Source: Exophiala sp. HKRS030
Taxonomy: Eukaryota; Ascomycota; Eurotiomycetes; Chaetothyriales; Herpotrichiellaceae
Length of the DNA stretch: 64,000 nucleotides
Assembly: GCA_023897205.1 (NCBI GenBank)
Contig: JAHWDD010000012.1
Span: forward strand, 62,001 to 126,000
Reading direction: 5' to 3'
Shown: positions 33,059 to 44,627 of the stretch, piece after piece
Position numbering within the stretch: position 1 is the stretch's first letter
Layout of the letters: every line of letters starts with the position of its first letter
Position numbers and translations under genes: made by a program
The notes under the pieces: model-generated
The model's input: only the letters and a program-made list of their open reading frames with translations
The model's database searches: none
What the model was told of the DNA's origin: nothing

Positions 33059-33592
33059 TTTGTCAATCAAGTTGAACAAGGAGAGGAGATTCTGAAGTTG
33101 TGCGAATTGTAAGAATTGAGAAATCCTGGGGAAATTTTTGATACTTTATTACTCGACGCACTCGCACTCTGCGCAGCGAGCTCTTCATTGCCGGTGTCTC
33201 TCCTCATTGGCCCCCCAACCTTGGGCTTGGCTCCGAGAACGGATAGAGGTTTCGGACAATTTCTAGTCTCCCCGAGTCGCAGTCTGGACCAAGGCATAGG
33301 AATATCACCGCCTTATTGGTATCTATTCGCAGTACGGATATTTAAGAGCAGTCTTGCAGGCATTGTCACGGCTGTTCAGGCTTGCCCTTGGGTTGCTGCC
33401 AATATCTGGAATTTTCATTTCTTGTATCGGTATACAGCTTTTCTGTACATCACCCTCGCCATCTCCCGGGATGCCTCTTCTCTAAGTATGCAAGGCGACC
33501 TCCAAACACCTTGACGGAGACTCTTGCAAGTCCTGATCAGTATGAAGTTGTGTCATTCGTCGTATCTATCGTGTCTAAGATCTTTGGAGGTA
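33059..33592. promoter_or_regulatory. ILV5 promoter region
   Basis: Upstream of ILV5 on the minus strand. One inverted CCAAT box (ATTGG, about 33196-33200) is present. No Gcn4 or Leu3-type site is convincing. No gene is seen. Confidence 0.4.
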
Positions 33593-34296
33593 TCACCGCA
33601 ACACGCGGTCGTAGGTTTGGCCTCTAACCGAACCACCACCCATTGCTGTTCGTGCATTTCTTCTAAATCCTTCTCGGTTATTTCTCAGGTCCTCGGCCGC
33701 TTCTTTGTTCAATGGATCGGAAGCATTGGGTTCTAAGAAGAGAAACTGTATTGAGTGTTAGTGACCGCTGCCTCTTTTGATCTGGAAACACCTACCTGCA
33801 TGCCGACGATGACAGCGTTCAAGTTCAACACAGGCTTCCAGTCTTCTCGCAGAATGTTTAAGCACACGTTTCCTTCTAGGTCGATGTTTGGATGGTAGAT
33901 CTTCTGAATGCATTTGACCTTAGGTGGGTCGTGAGGGTAATTCTGGTTGATGGCGAAATTAAATACGAAGCTGCCACCCTTGTACATGCCTTCATCCGGT
34001 TCGATAGTAAGTTGAAAGTTGAGGATATCGTCAGGGTTTGGAAATGTAGTCTTCATGGTTGATCCGAGAGAAACCTCACTCAGATCTTGTACTGGTTAGA
34101 CCAAATCGTCACCTAACGGAGTAGCAGATCCCACCTTTTTGTACACGCAATTGCGCTGCCGTGACTTTCTTCTTCTTCTGTGTTGTTCCTTGCGCTTGCT
34201 CATCCTTCTGCTGCTGCTGCTTCTGTATACCACTGTCAGCCAGGTTCGAAATGTCCTGTCCACAGTTCCACCTACCATTGACCATATTTTCATCAT
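33593..34296 (-). CDS. UBC12: NEDD8-conjugating enzyme E2 (Ubc12)
   Basis: Four exons (34276-34296, 34135-34222, 33796-34085, 33593-33745) give 183 residues. Ubc12 takes Nedd8/Rub1 from the Uba3 complex and passes it to cullins with Dcn1 and Rbx1. The N-terminus [16 protein letters not shown] is the short extension that docks on the E1. [19 protein letters not shown], the HPN element ([21 protein letters not shown]) with catalytic Cys111, and the C-terminal [10 protein letters not shown] helix are all present. The first exon is 21 nt; ATG at 34293 would start one residue later. Introns are 49-53 nt, each with good GT..AG ends. Confidence 0.94.
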
Positions 34297-34946
34297 CTTG
34301 GCGGTTTGTATGGTAGAGGCAGAGGTCTCGTTAATGGCTCGGGGTCTCAAAAATCGTGTTAGGCGATCGCTGTGAGTGTCTGGCAAAGCCTGTGATCGAA
34401 GAGCGCAGTGAAATAGCAGAGGCAAAGGGCACAAGATGGACGACCAGCAGGATGAGTAACGATTGAGGGAAATGGAGTGGCGAAGACCGGATCGAGGCAA
34501 GACTGGTCGTACTTGGTAGCGCAAAGGCCGCAAAGTACAATATATGTGAAGAAGACGTGGTGGAAGCTAAAATAATATAAAGGAATGGTTGTTATTAGAC
34601 AGTGAAAGTATTCAGTCGTAGTTGCGTTGGCTGTTCGCCGTTGGCCGCAGCCCTCACATGACGCAGTTCGGCCGTATATGAGGCTATTCTCCGATACCAA
34701 TAGTTGTACGGAGTATGGAGTACTCTGTACTCGTACTGTGCGGATTTTTGCAATCGAAAGTCCCATCGATTGATAAATCCTTTTGAATAGATTTACTGTC
34801 TACGACTGAAGCACGATTTACGTCTGTAGCAGCACACGCAGGTGGTACATTTTTATTTTGATTCTTCTGACAGAAAATGTCCAAATCTCCAGATTTTGCC
34901 GACCTTCGCCCTGATCTCATGCTTATGCAGCACCCTCTATGATTGA
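34297..34946. other. UBC12 promoter and chitin synthase 3' flank
   Basis: Contains one exact TACGGAGTA (34707-34715). A near-complete B-box look-alike at 35005-35015 is coding sequence of the chitin synthase, not a tRNA. No gene is supported. Confidence 0.4.
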
Positions 34947-37786
34947 CTATCTTCGATTGAAACAACACAGCAACCCTGTCCTGCCCAAGAACCAACAACA
35001 CCCAGTGAATCGAACCAGGGACAAAGCTGCCGTGGTCCAGAGCAGAGCTTGGAAAAAGTGACTACTTCGGCTCGTGGCTTGAGACTGTGCATCTATTTAG
35101 CGAAACTTCTGCCTCCAAAGAAAAGAGAACTTACAGTGAATCCAAATTTGTCGACATTGTCACTAGTAATTGCCACTGCCAGCAGAGCATTTGAAAAGAG
35201 CCAGGTGGCGACAAGTCGAGTTCGGAAGTTCTTGTACGAATCTTCAAGCGTCTTTTCCTCTTTCTCCTCTGGAGCCTTGTATGGTGCCAAGGCACGTCGT
35301 ACGGTGGCTTCGAATTGACTGTCGATATCCGCCTGTGGTTTGTCGATTTCTTCGATGACTGCCGTTTTGCCCTTCTCGTCCTTCTTCGACTGGGCGGAGG
35401 GTAAAGCTTCTGCCTTGTCAGAGCCCTTCGTACCCCAGGAGACATCGTGCCAATTGCTAAAAGCATAAATCATGAGGATGTTGATAAATGATGGCATCAG
35501 GAGTAGATATTGACCGAAAGAGGTGAACATGTGCCACGGATCCAAGTACAGGAAGGAGGCGACGAAATACAAGCCGAAAGTGGCCGCCAATGCAATGATG
35601 ACAATTCCAGGTCCTGTTGATGCGAAGAACGATTTGACAAACTCATTGGCACCCTCATTTGTGACTATGTCGGTGCCGTCTTTGGTCGTAAATGCTCGAA
35701 CCACCAGGTACATGGACAGAACAATAACATACAACTGAATAAGCGCAAACAGGATGAATGACATGACGTAGGCCATCTTCGAACCTTTCGGTCGATTACC
35801 AAGCGCGAGGATGAATTGGAGCAGGAGGAAGGCCAGATAAAGATATTGTAAAACCGTGTTGATAATGGGAGTCGCCTTATCACCAAAAGGAAATGCCGTG
35901 TTGTTGTTTTGACTGCTAGGTTGACCAACAAGATCCATAAGAATTTTGGTTGTGAGCCAGAAAGACGCCAGAGAAAACCAGGAAAGCAGGACCGAGACAA
36001 TGTTGTAGAGCATTTGAACGTGGAGGAAGAACATTCGAATGAGGTTGTGGCCGGATTTGTACATGCGAGAGAAATGCATGAGGGAATAGATGGAGGCGGC
36101 AAATGAACCGTTCAACCAACGTCGACGTTGTCCGATGAATTCAGGAGCTCCTTCAGGTACATCGGTTTCGGCTCTGGATGCCTTGACGTATGAAAGGTGC
36201 CATTTGGATCCAGCCTTTGCCACCAATTCGAAACACAAGATACGATCTTCTGCCAAAAACATGTTCTTCTTGAAAATGTTCATGCCCTCGATACCTTTCT
36301 TGCCCAGACGTGCGGAGAGGGTGTGATCGCCGTGGAAGTACTGCTCGAGAGGGCGACCCATAATGGCTCTAAAGCGATACGCAGAGAATGCACCAGGCAA
36401 GACACTAACGTAGCCGAATGAACTTTCCAATGGTTTGTCCAGAATGTTACTGATCTTGTACTCGAAGTTCTGAGCCGCGACCAGAGGATTCAACAGTTTT
36501 CTCCCAAAGACACCTCCGCGTCCCAACATGGCATGGATTTCTCCACAAGCACCACCAAGGTCTTTGTCGTTGTAGAATGCCTCCCAAAGAGCCATCAAAG
36601 ACTTGGGACCAGGCTTTGTGCCTGCATCGAGCAAGATGCAAACTTCTGGGTTCAAGATACGTCCGAAGCCATTGAAGAGCCATCGATGGGAATTGATCTT
36701 CTTACTATTCTTCTGCTTCAGACAGAATATCATCTGGACGGGAGGCAAGGACGTCGAATCGTTGTCGTTGGGTCGGATCAATTGCTGATTAGGTGTCACT
36801 GAAAGCTGGGTCGTGTACTCGAAGATATGCACCACTGTGTCCTTCCCATCAACGTCCTTTTTCATGACTCCATCTTGGTAGATACCAACAGTGGCCAGCA
36901 GATCCAGTGTATTCTTGTCACAAGGGTCGATACCATCGAAAACCAGACACACAACAATCTTCTGCCAGGCGGGACCACCCTTGTTCCAAAACTCGGACTT
37001 TTTCAGATTCACAATGTCACGAATGTTCTGCATCACACCATGGAGCGTGCGCGCCGTCAAGACTTTATCCTCGTTGTAGTAGGTAATGGCGATCAACAAT
37101 TCGGTATGCCGATTGTACATGGCCGGTCGCAGATTATAGCCGTTCTTAAGGGTAAAATCGTCCGGGTCACACGTCGCCGCTGTGTATCGCATGTGTGTGA
37201 ACTCTTCACTGCCACCCTCGAGGTCGCCTCGATATTTCGACTGGATGGCATTTTGAATTGCGCTGGGCACCGGGTAATCGATACTCAGTACGCTCCCTTG
37301 AACTAGCTTGACTTTTCTTGTAGCATAGCGCTTGATTGTGCCGTACCCAGGAGCCTGCCTTTCCTGCCACGCATCTTGTGTGGTCATTGGGTTGCTGGGA
37401 TTCGGACCCCCCTGGGCGGGCAAGTTGTTCTGTGAATTGGAGCGGTAGGCTCCTTGCTGACCATATGGTTGCGGATTGTAGTTTGTTCCTGTGACTGGAA
37501 CTTTTGAGGGATCTCCTCCGACATATGACTCGTTCAGTGTGTAGACCGACTCTTGTCCCGGGGTCAACGGCCGTGAGTGGGAGTGAGGATCATCGTAGGG
37601 AACCTGGTATGCGGCGTTCTGATGCAACAGGGAGTGTTCTGCTTCGTCGTCTGAATGTCCAGGAGAGGGTCTGTAGTTCTGTCGCAGGATTTAGCACAAG
37701 GCCCAACCACTTCGCGCCTCTGAGATTTGACTTACATTGCCGTGTGAGAGATCATTGAGCTGGTGACCAGGATATTGGTGCGCCAT
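34947..37786 (-). CDS. Chitin synthase, division 1 (class I-III type)
   Basis: Three exons (37736-37786, 35135-37678, 34947-35084) give 910 residues. The polymerase adds GlcNAc from UDP-GlcNAc to chitin at the plasma membrane. The N-terminal 130 residues are disordered and Pro/Gln/Asn-rich. The catalytic core shows [34 protein letters not shown], the EDRIL motif and QRRRWLNGS, followed by about seven membrane helices. The last exon is essential: splicing out 50 nt at 35085-35134 restores the family C-terminus [18 protein letters not shown] and CCFNRR. Without it the frame stops after FAK. Exact class (I, II or III) is not decided here. Confidence 0.93.
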
Positions 37787-40678
37787 ATTTGCCAAATGGG
37801 ACTGCTGGATGGACCAGCAACGACGCAGCTTGTACTTGCAAGGTCTTGGTGTCTGTAGACAGCAACTTTCGGGGTTCAGAAGGTCTGGGGAATAATGATG
37901 AAATATTAAGAGTGACAGCCGCCAGGGCTGCTTTGAAGGGGGTTTGCTGTTGAACTGTAGGGTCGTGTGAAGTATTGGAAACAAAGTGAGACGGATGCGG
38001 AGAGTACGTGAAGTGAAAGACTCGAGCACAAAGAATGTTCTATCTGAATACCAAAGAAGGTAGCTCCGTGATACACACGGCTTTCCGAACTCGTAGTAAG
38101 TATGGGAGTGACCAGGTAAAGAAAGAAGAGGGATCAGAGGTGGTGTTTCAAGGTCTCGAAGTCCCTGCCCGTGGTTCAGGCCAATTCCCAAGATATCTCT
38201 CCCCTGAAGCAGACCGCCAGCTGATGTGCATCAACCTGGCAAGTAACAGGCTTACGACAGAATCTTAGCCACTCCAATCATTGGGCTCCATAGTATTTGA
38301 CTCGCTAAAGGGCGAAAAGAAGGCTGTGCAGCAATTGGTTTCTTCGCTGCCCTGGAACCTGCGCAGCAACAACGAGGCGTCTCCGCAAGTGGAATTCTAG
38401 TCAAGGGATGACGGTATCTACTACGACTTTGCTACCTGTGGCTCAATATGACCTGGGAGTCTCCGTACATGGCGAGAGGCATTGAACTGAAGGGTCTGTA
38501 CATACTCCGGTTCGCACTCCGTAATTATCGCGATCGTCACAAACCTCTACCCAGTATGTCTTTCCCCGGGTTTCATCGTCCTCACAGGGATGAAACAGCT
38601 AGAACGACTGAAATAGTCCTGGCGGCCTCCGATGATGGGTCTTATCGCCAACAGTGGCGTCACGGCTACAAGCGCAAGCCGCAAACCAGGGACCAAAGAA
38701 CCCGGGCTTGTTTCAGGGGACGAGGCTCCCTAAGCCGTTTAGGGCTTCATCTCTCCCCGCATGCGCGATCATATCACCTTGCTCATTACTGTTGGACGGA
38801 GGTACTCTTTCCACGACATACAGTCATGAAGAACGAGCGGAGGCCGAAACAGCACAAGGTGACAGGTTCGACGTACAGTACTGGCATTTGGTGCCACAAT
38901 CGGAGTTTTCACAGTCAGATCCATTTTTAGTACTTGTACTCCGTATAGTAATAAGGTAAAGCCCATTGCTGGCGGTGCAAGTTCTGCAAACAGCCGCGCC
39001 ACAACGCCCCTTTGACGATCAGCTACCTATTTTGTGCCTAGAGATCCAAGTAGCCGAGACTGGCAGTCGACATTTAAATGATGCCACAGATCTATCATCA
39101 ATTCACTGCTCAGGAGTAGTTCAACTGTGCGCAGCATTATTGATTACGAGTACTCACTCATCAGTTGTTCTCGCTGATCAAAAGACATGGTACGGAATAT
39201 CCGTATTATGGTGGCATAAGCACATTCGCCCATTATAGAACATTGGGTGTTGTTGTCCGGTGGCGGTGGCTGCGATGAGATGCAGTCGGGCTGCCTGATC
39301 AATCAGCAGCAGGCTGACTTTGCATTCCATATCAGAAGATAGAAATAATTTATGAGTAGGTATACTCGTAGAGAGTCGTGTATGTGTTTTTTTTTGACAT
39401 TGGTTGTTGACTCAGCATTCTTTTCGCTCGCACTTGTTACTATACAATACCTAAGAGTAACACATTCCCGTCTAGTTCTAATCAGCATTGCGAGTAAAAT
39501 CTCGTGGATCCAATGAGAACCAGAAAACACCGAGATCCTACGTAGAAAACAAAACATATCGTGGACTCACACGGTGAGCAACGTCAGTCAAGAAAGTGAC
39601 AGGCTGGATGACATGCGATTGAAAGGAAGCAATTTATCTTTTCTTCGCAGACGTGTGAGCGTCATGACTGTCGAGTGAGCCATGGAGAGTGTCCACGTAC
39701 TCGTATGTACTCGTACTCTAACTCGTCTTCCATATCCGTACAGCCACCAGCATCTCATGTGAGAAAGATCTCTCGGTGTGTTTGTCTATCTCACCTGCAG
39801 AAGCAGGTGGTAGAATCTCGCTTGAACCAGGCTCATCAGCCAACAAAGAGCCCTTTGTGCCTGGAGAGCGTGTGATTGGGAGAGGAGGATCACGGACACC
39901 TACGCCCTGGAAGATCCTGGTAAAAAGCAAGGGATCGTGTTTGAACGCGGCCCAGCGCCATTCCTTGGTGGGCGATGGTGTGCTGTGGTGTGCTCTTGGT
40001 CTGCTTGATCCTGCCGCGCGTTGTCGGCTGTCAACCAACAGCGTCCCAACTCCACTGCCCCTTCATCTCCCTCGTCTGCCCACTCACCTTCTGTTTTTCA
40101 TCCCTTCGTGCCCTTTCGCTCCTCTCAATCCATCCCCAGAAGGCGTTGCTTGTCCTTCGGTCGAGAACGAAGGATCTGCTCACCTTAACGACCCTCGATC
40201 GTCCTCAATTCCTTCCTCCTTCATCCAACTCGACCTCATTCTTTCACCTCTTACCTCGACCTTATCCAACTTCAATTCAGTCTTTCTCGCCATCCCTTTC
40301 AGATTTTATATTTTCGTCCCCGGTGGAACGCTCGTTGGGTCGCTGGAGAGACCAACCACATTCCATTCTCTATTCTTTGTCCTGCATTCGGTACCTTACA
40401 GCTGACAAGCTTTACGACCACCGGTCTACCACTTCTCTGAACAGCTCTTCCCCGCTTAGATTATTGTCCGTTATACGACGAGTATATGGGAATAGCCACT
40501 CTTTTGTTTTGAAAAGAACGGAAACCGGATTCGGGAGGATCGGCAAGAATCCAGACACTTCCTTGCGCTGCGCCCATTTTATCCCGAAAAAGCGACTGTA
40601 CCAAGAGAAGCTGGAATCCAAACCTACTTCAATCAACGGGCGACCAAGGTTGCGCACTAGAGGCTAAATACTATCGCC
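37787..40678. other. 2.9 kb intergenic between chitin synthase and OPY2
   Basis: The largest gap in the window. Overlapping + strand frames at 38448-38930, 39776-40405 and 39975-40667 have no recognisable domain. The last 600 bases are C/T-rich like a fungal promoter and leader of OPY2. One exact TACTCCGTA is at 38937-38945. A short or rapidly evolving gene or non-coding RNA cannot be excluded. Confidence 0.4.
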
Positions 40679-42054
40679 ATGGCGCACTCTGAGTGTGAGT
40701 CTCACCAGTTCTGCAGCAACAAAACTTGCTAACAATTGCATTAGCAGCAAGATCACACCCTAACCATCTCTTCCGGCGATGTGTACAATGCCCACCAGAG
40801 CCTCCCAGCTGCCCTCAATGTTCGGCAGATGAAAGATGTTCCTTGTCGGCTCAATCTTGCAGTTCATGTGCATCAACAACCTGCGTCAAGCTCAATACAA
40901 TCCCGGGCCAGTCATCGCCCAAGAAGTCTACCCCCGTCGGTGGAATCGTTGGTGGTGTGATCGGAGGTTTAATCTTTTTGGCTGTCGCCATATATTGCAT
41001 CTATCGGTTTCGATCTCGCAAGAAGAGACGCATTGAAACTTGGGATCCGCCCGAGAAACGAGATCAGTCTACCCTGCACCGATCTCATCGTCAATCTACA
41101 CGATCTGCGCACTCGATCGCGTCGACGGTGCTCACGCGAGCCTCGAATGTCATTCAGATCGCATACATTCCTGGTGTCACGGTTCGATCACCACCAGAAT
41201 CACCGGCACTCCTCGTTCCACCTGTTCCCGCTCTGCCTGGCAGCTTAGGCAATTCGACGACGTCCACGCCTGCTCTCGAGCAACACTTTTTCATGCCTGG
41301 GGATCTCAGAGATTCTACGTGGTCCGATACAGATTCGGTAGACGCTCGCTTTAGTGTTGCACCTAGCTTGGCTCGAAACAGTGTGGCAACTACGATTTAT
41401 CGAAGCGATGCCATCGTTCCGCCAATTCCGGCACAACAAGCATTCCGAGCACAAGCAAATGTTGTCAGCGTTAAATCGGGCGCCAATACACCAGGAACTT
41501 CTTCTACACCAAGCACCAGAACCCCTAAGATCCCACAGGTTCCTGCTATGGGAAGCTCGGGGAGTTCTATTGTAGCAAGAAATGTCACGGCCAGACCTAT
41601 TGAAGTCAAAAAGACCAATTCCGGTACAAGCGTTCCAACTTTGGCAAATCTCGCAAAGAAAGCGGCTCGTCAAAGTGGTACCCCTTCACCCACCACCGAA
41701 AAGAGCATACCCATCTACAGCGACGAAAAGGAAGTTGTTATTTCAAAGTCGACTGTTTCTTCTCCTAGTACTGCCATGATGGATGATCCCATTTCTCCCA
41801 TCACAATCCCACGACCTGCGTTTGCTGGCAATCAATCGACACGATCCTCTTCGGTCAGCGCGATCCTACCTCCGGATGCACTGAAGCAGTCTGCCAACAA
41901 CAATCCCATCAATGCCATGATTGCTGATGCAATCAATAGAGCAAGGGACCCTCAAGCCATCGGGGTGACAAGTCCGACTTCACGTCCTCCACTTGTCCAA
42001 CATGACTCTGGGCCATTTTCAGATTCTAACGAGGTCAAGGAAAACTTGTCTTGA
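40679..42054 (+). CDS. OPY2: Opy2-like membrane anchor of the HOG osmosensing pathway
   Basis: Two exons (40679-40694, 40745-42054) give 441 residues. The 16-nt first exon encodes MAHSE plus one base. The extracellular N-terminus is the Opy2 cysteine block (CVQCPPEPPSCPQCSADERC, then CSSCASTTCVKL), the domain that meets the mucin-like sensors. One membrane helix (GGIVGGVIGGLIFLAVAIYCIYRF) is followed by a basic stop-transfer RSRKKRR. The long cytosolic tail is Ser/Thr/Pro-rich and should dock Ste50. The gene is intact and is the only signalling-pathway gene in this block. Confidence 0.88.
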
Positions 42055-42455
42055 TGTATATATACTTGCTTCTTCTGAAATTTATGTGCCACGAGGCCAT
42101 TCTTATGAGTCTTTCAGCGATTTGAGATGTTTTAGATACCACGTAGAGCGATGATCAGTCACATTGTCGCGGAATGAAAAGTGTTTCCGACCATCAAGTA
42201 CCAATGTTCGTAGTGCTCTGAAATGGACTCCATGTTAACAAGGGTGAGCGTGAAATATGTGCCAATTAAGGAGTGCTATGTGCTGAGTCATACACACGTT
42301 CTCCAATGGGCGCGTCTCGCAGGCGCGTCTCGCCCGTTCATCAGTTATCATTTGTGCATCCGTCCTATGGATTCCGTACTTGGTATTTCCATTCCAGCCT
42401 GATACCATTTCTCTGATCTCTTAAGCAACTACTATCCTCAACGAAAATCTTCGTC
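42055..42455. promoter_or_regulatory. OPY2 3' flank and PRI1 promoter
   Basis: Contains the tandem GGCGCGTCTCGC element listed separately. No gene is seen. Confidence 0.45.
42309..42333. promoter_or_regulatory. Tandem GGCGCGTCTCGC repeat, candidate MBF sites
   Basis: Two copies of GGCGCGTCTCGC separated by one base, about 125 bases upstream of the PRI1 start. Each contains CGCGT, the core of the MluI cell-cycle box (ACGCGT) that drives G1/S genes such as primase in yeasts. The flanking base is not the consensus A, so the assignment is tentative. Confidence 0.45.
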
Positions 42456-44036
42456 ATGGGAATCAAGATGCCAGAGTCCTCCTCACCGCGCGAGTCTTCT
42501 CCTGTCAACGATGACGACGTAACTCTGCCTGATGCACCCCCTCTAGAGAGTGAAAGCGGGACTGCATTGGACCCGAACAAGCCAGATCAATCAAAAGTTG
42601 CGCTCGAAGACCTGTTCGATGATGATGATGGCGACCTTGAGGACGAAATTCTAGCTTCCGACGCAGCAAATCTGCCCTCTCCTCCTCCCCAGACTGCACC
42701 CGCAACATCAGCAAATGCTGCACCTGCTTCTCAACAGGAATCCTACTCAGACCCCAACTTGATGTTACAGTTCTATTCAAGACTGTTCCCATTTCGGTCG
42801 CTATTCCAATGGCTCAATCATTCCCCCAAACCGGGACCCGACTTTGCCAACAGAGAGTTCGCACTGACCCTGTCCAACGATGCATATCTTCGATATCAAT
42901 CCTACCCCACCGCAGATACTCTTCGTAAAGATATCCTACGGCTGAATCCCTCACGTTTCGAGATAGGGCCCGTGTACACCACGAACCCGAGAGACAGAAA
43001 AACCTTGAAGAAGAGTTCAATGTTCCGACCATTGAGCAAAGAGATAGTTTTCGATATTGATTTGACTGATTACGATGATATTCGGACGTGCTGCGAAAAG
43101 GCCAATATCTGTTCAAAATGTTGGTCCTTTGCAACGATGGCGATCAAAGTGGTTGACGTCGCGCTAAGAGATGATTTTGGCTTCGAGCACATTATTTGGA
43201 TATACTCAGGGCGTCGTGGTGTCCACGCATGGATTAGTGACAAAGATGCCCGCGAGCTGGACGACGACAAGCGGAAAGCGATAACTGGCTACTTTGAGGT
43301 CTTGAAGGGAGGCGTCCAGGGTGGCAAAAGAGTTAACCTCAAGCGGCCACTGCATCCTCATATCACGCGAAGTCTGGATATCCTCCGACCATACTTCCAA
43401 CAGGTTCTTGTTGACCAAGAACCCTTCATGTCACAGAATGGGCAAGATCGACTTTTACAATTGCTTCCCGACAAAGCACTGAACGAAGCACTGGCCAAGA
43501 AGTGGGCGAGCAGCCCCAATCGACCAAGTGCCCGTAAATGGGCTGATATAGACGCCTTGGCGGAGACCGGAGTCAGCAAAACGTTGAACACGAAAGCGTT
43601 GTTGGAGGCCAAACAGGACATCCTTCTTGAATACACCTATCCCAGACTCGATGTGGAAGTCGGCAAGAAACGCATTCATTTGTTGAAGAGCCCTTTTGTC
43701 GTGCATCCTGGAACTGGAAGAGTCTGTGTACCAATCACTGCAGCTGGAGACATGAAACGTGCCGAGGCTTTCGATCCGCTGTCAGTTCCTAGGGTCACTG
43801 AACTCCTCAAAGAAGTTGATGAGTTTGGAAGTGCCGATGACGGTGCGAACGTCAATGGGTTTGTTGAGGACGGTGTGACGATGAGGAAGTTGAACGATTG
43901 GGAGAAGACTAGGCTGAAGTCATACGTTGAATTATTTGACGGTCATATCAAAGCGTTAATGAAGAGTGAAATGGTTAGGGTCAAGCGAGAGAGGGACGAC
44001 GATGGCGTTACGGGGCCTGACGGAATGGAATTTTGA
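42456..44036 (+). CDS. PRI1: DNA primase small (catalytic) subunit
   Basis: A single exon of 526 residues. With Pri2 and DNA polymerase alpha it makes RNA primers for replication in the nucleus. The N-terminal 90 residues are acidic and disordered. The catalytic core starts at LMLQFYSRLFPFRSLFQWL. The metal-binding aspartates are in EIVFDIDLTDYD, the structural zinc residues in CCEKANICSKCW, and the nucleotide-binding IWIYSGRRGVHAWISDKDAR follows. C-terminal marks such as LLKSPFVVHPGTGRVCVP are present. Length is longer than yeast Pri1 mainly because of the acidic N-terminus and the C-terminal KRERDDD tail. Confidence 0.95.
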   Translation: MGIKMPESSSPRESSPVNDDDVTLPDAPPLESESGTALDPNKPDQSKVALEDLFDDDDGDLEDEILASDAANLPSPPPQTAPATSANAAPASQQESYSDPNLMLQFYSRLFPFRSLFQWLNHSPKPGPDFANREFALTLSNDAYLRYQSYPTADTLRKDILRLNPSRFEIGPVYTTNPRDRKTLKKSSMFRPLSKEIVFDIDLTDYDDIRTCCEKANICSKCWSFATMAIKVVDVALRDDFGFEHIIWIYSGRRGVHAWISDKDARELDDDKRKAITGYFEVLKGGVQGGKRVNLKRPLHPHITRSLDILRPYFQQVLVDQEPFMSQNGQDRLLQLLPDKALNEALAKKWASSPNRPSARKWADIDALAETGVSKTLNTKALLEAKQDILLEYTYPRLDVEVGKKRIHLLKSPFVVHPGTGRVCVPITAAGDMKRAEAFDPLSVPRVTELLKEVDEFGSADDGANVNGFVEDGVTMRKLNDWEKTRLKSYVELFDGHIKALMKSEMVRVKRERDDDGVTGPDGMEF

Positions 44037-44627
44037 TACATAGCCATGCTGAATCTTGCACGAATGACTATGCATCCGAGGCGAATGACAGACTCAAATC
44101 AGATCGAATATGGACGCTCCCACCAGTCTTCGAATGTGAGCTTCATTATTGAAAGATTCTCTGATCAGTCACCGCACGACTTTTCGATTCCAGTGACCTT
44201 GGCTGGCCTGGTCCCAACACGACACTATGAGTAGAAGGCTTGGTTGACCAGCGTCAATGGAAAGAAAGGAGAGGAAAGGCTGGGGCTAACCTAATTGGGC
44301 AAATGCCGCAGTACGATCATTCGCTGTTCTGTCGCGATTTGTCAGCACTATCGCGTAACGTGACCTGACGTTTGCCATGTTTTCCGGAACAGCGATTGCA
44401 ATCTTTTGCGATGCTTATGGTAGAATTTTGCATGCCGAGGGAAAACCTCATCTGTACACTTACTCTACGACGCATTAATGATCTAATTTGGAATATGACC
44501 ACTGAGAGTACGCAAATGTGAAACTGTCATCACTTACATCCTTGACTATTTCCTAAAACCAGTATTGCCGTGGAGGAGCTAGACAAATCTACGGATATCG
44601 TGATACATCATCTGGGATATGCCGGCT
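44037..44627. other. Intergenic before the accessory region
   Basis: PRI1 3' flank and promoter of the next regulator. I find no gene or clear motif. Confidence 0.35.

Noticed and set aside
34995..35025. GGTTCGATTC on the minus strand, similar to a Pol III B-box
   Set aside because: It is coding sequence of the last chitin synthase exon (Val-Arg-Phe), and the flanks do not pair.
38448..38930. 160-codon + strand frame in the large gap
   Set aside because: No domain, no splice partner, unusual composition (Arg/His/Ser-rich), and no clear start context. Treated as chance.
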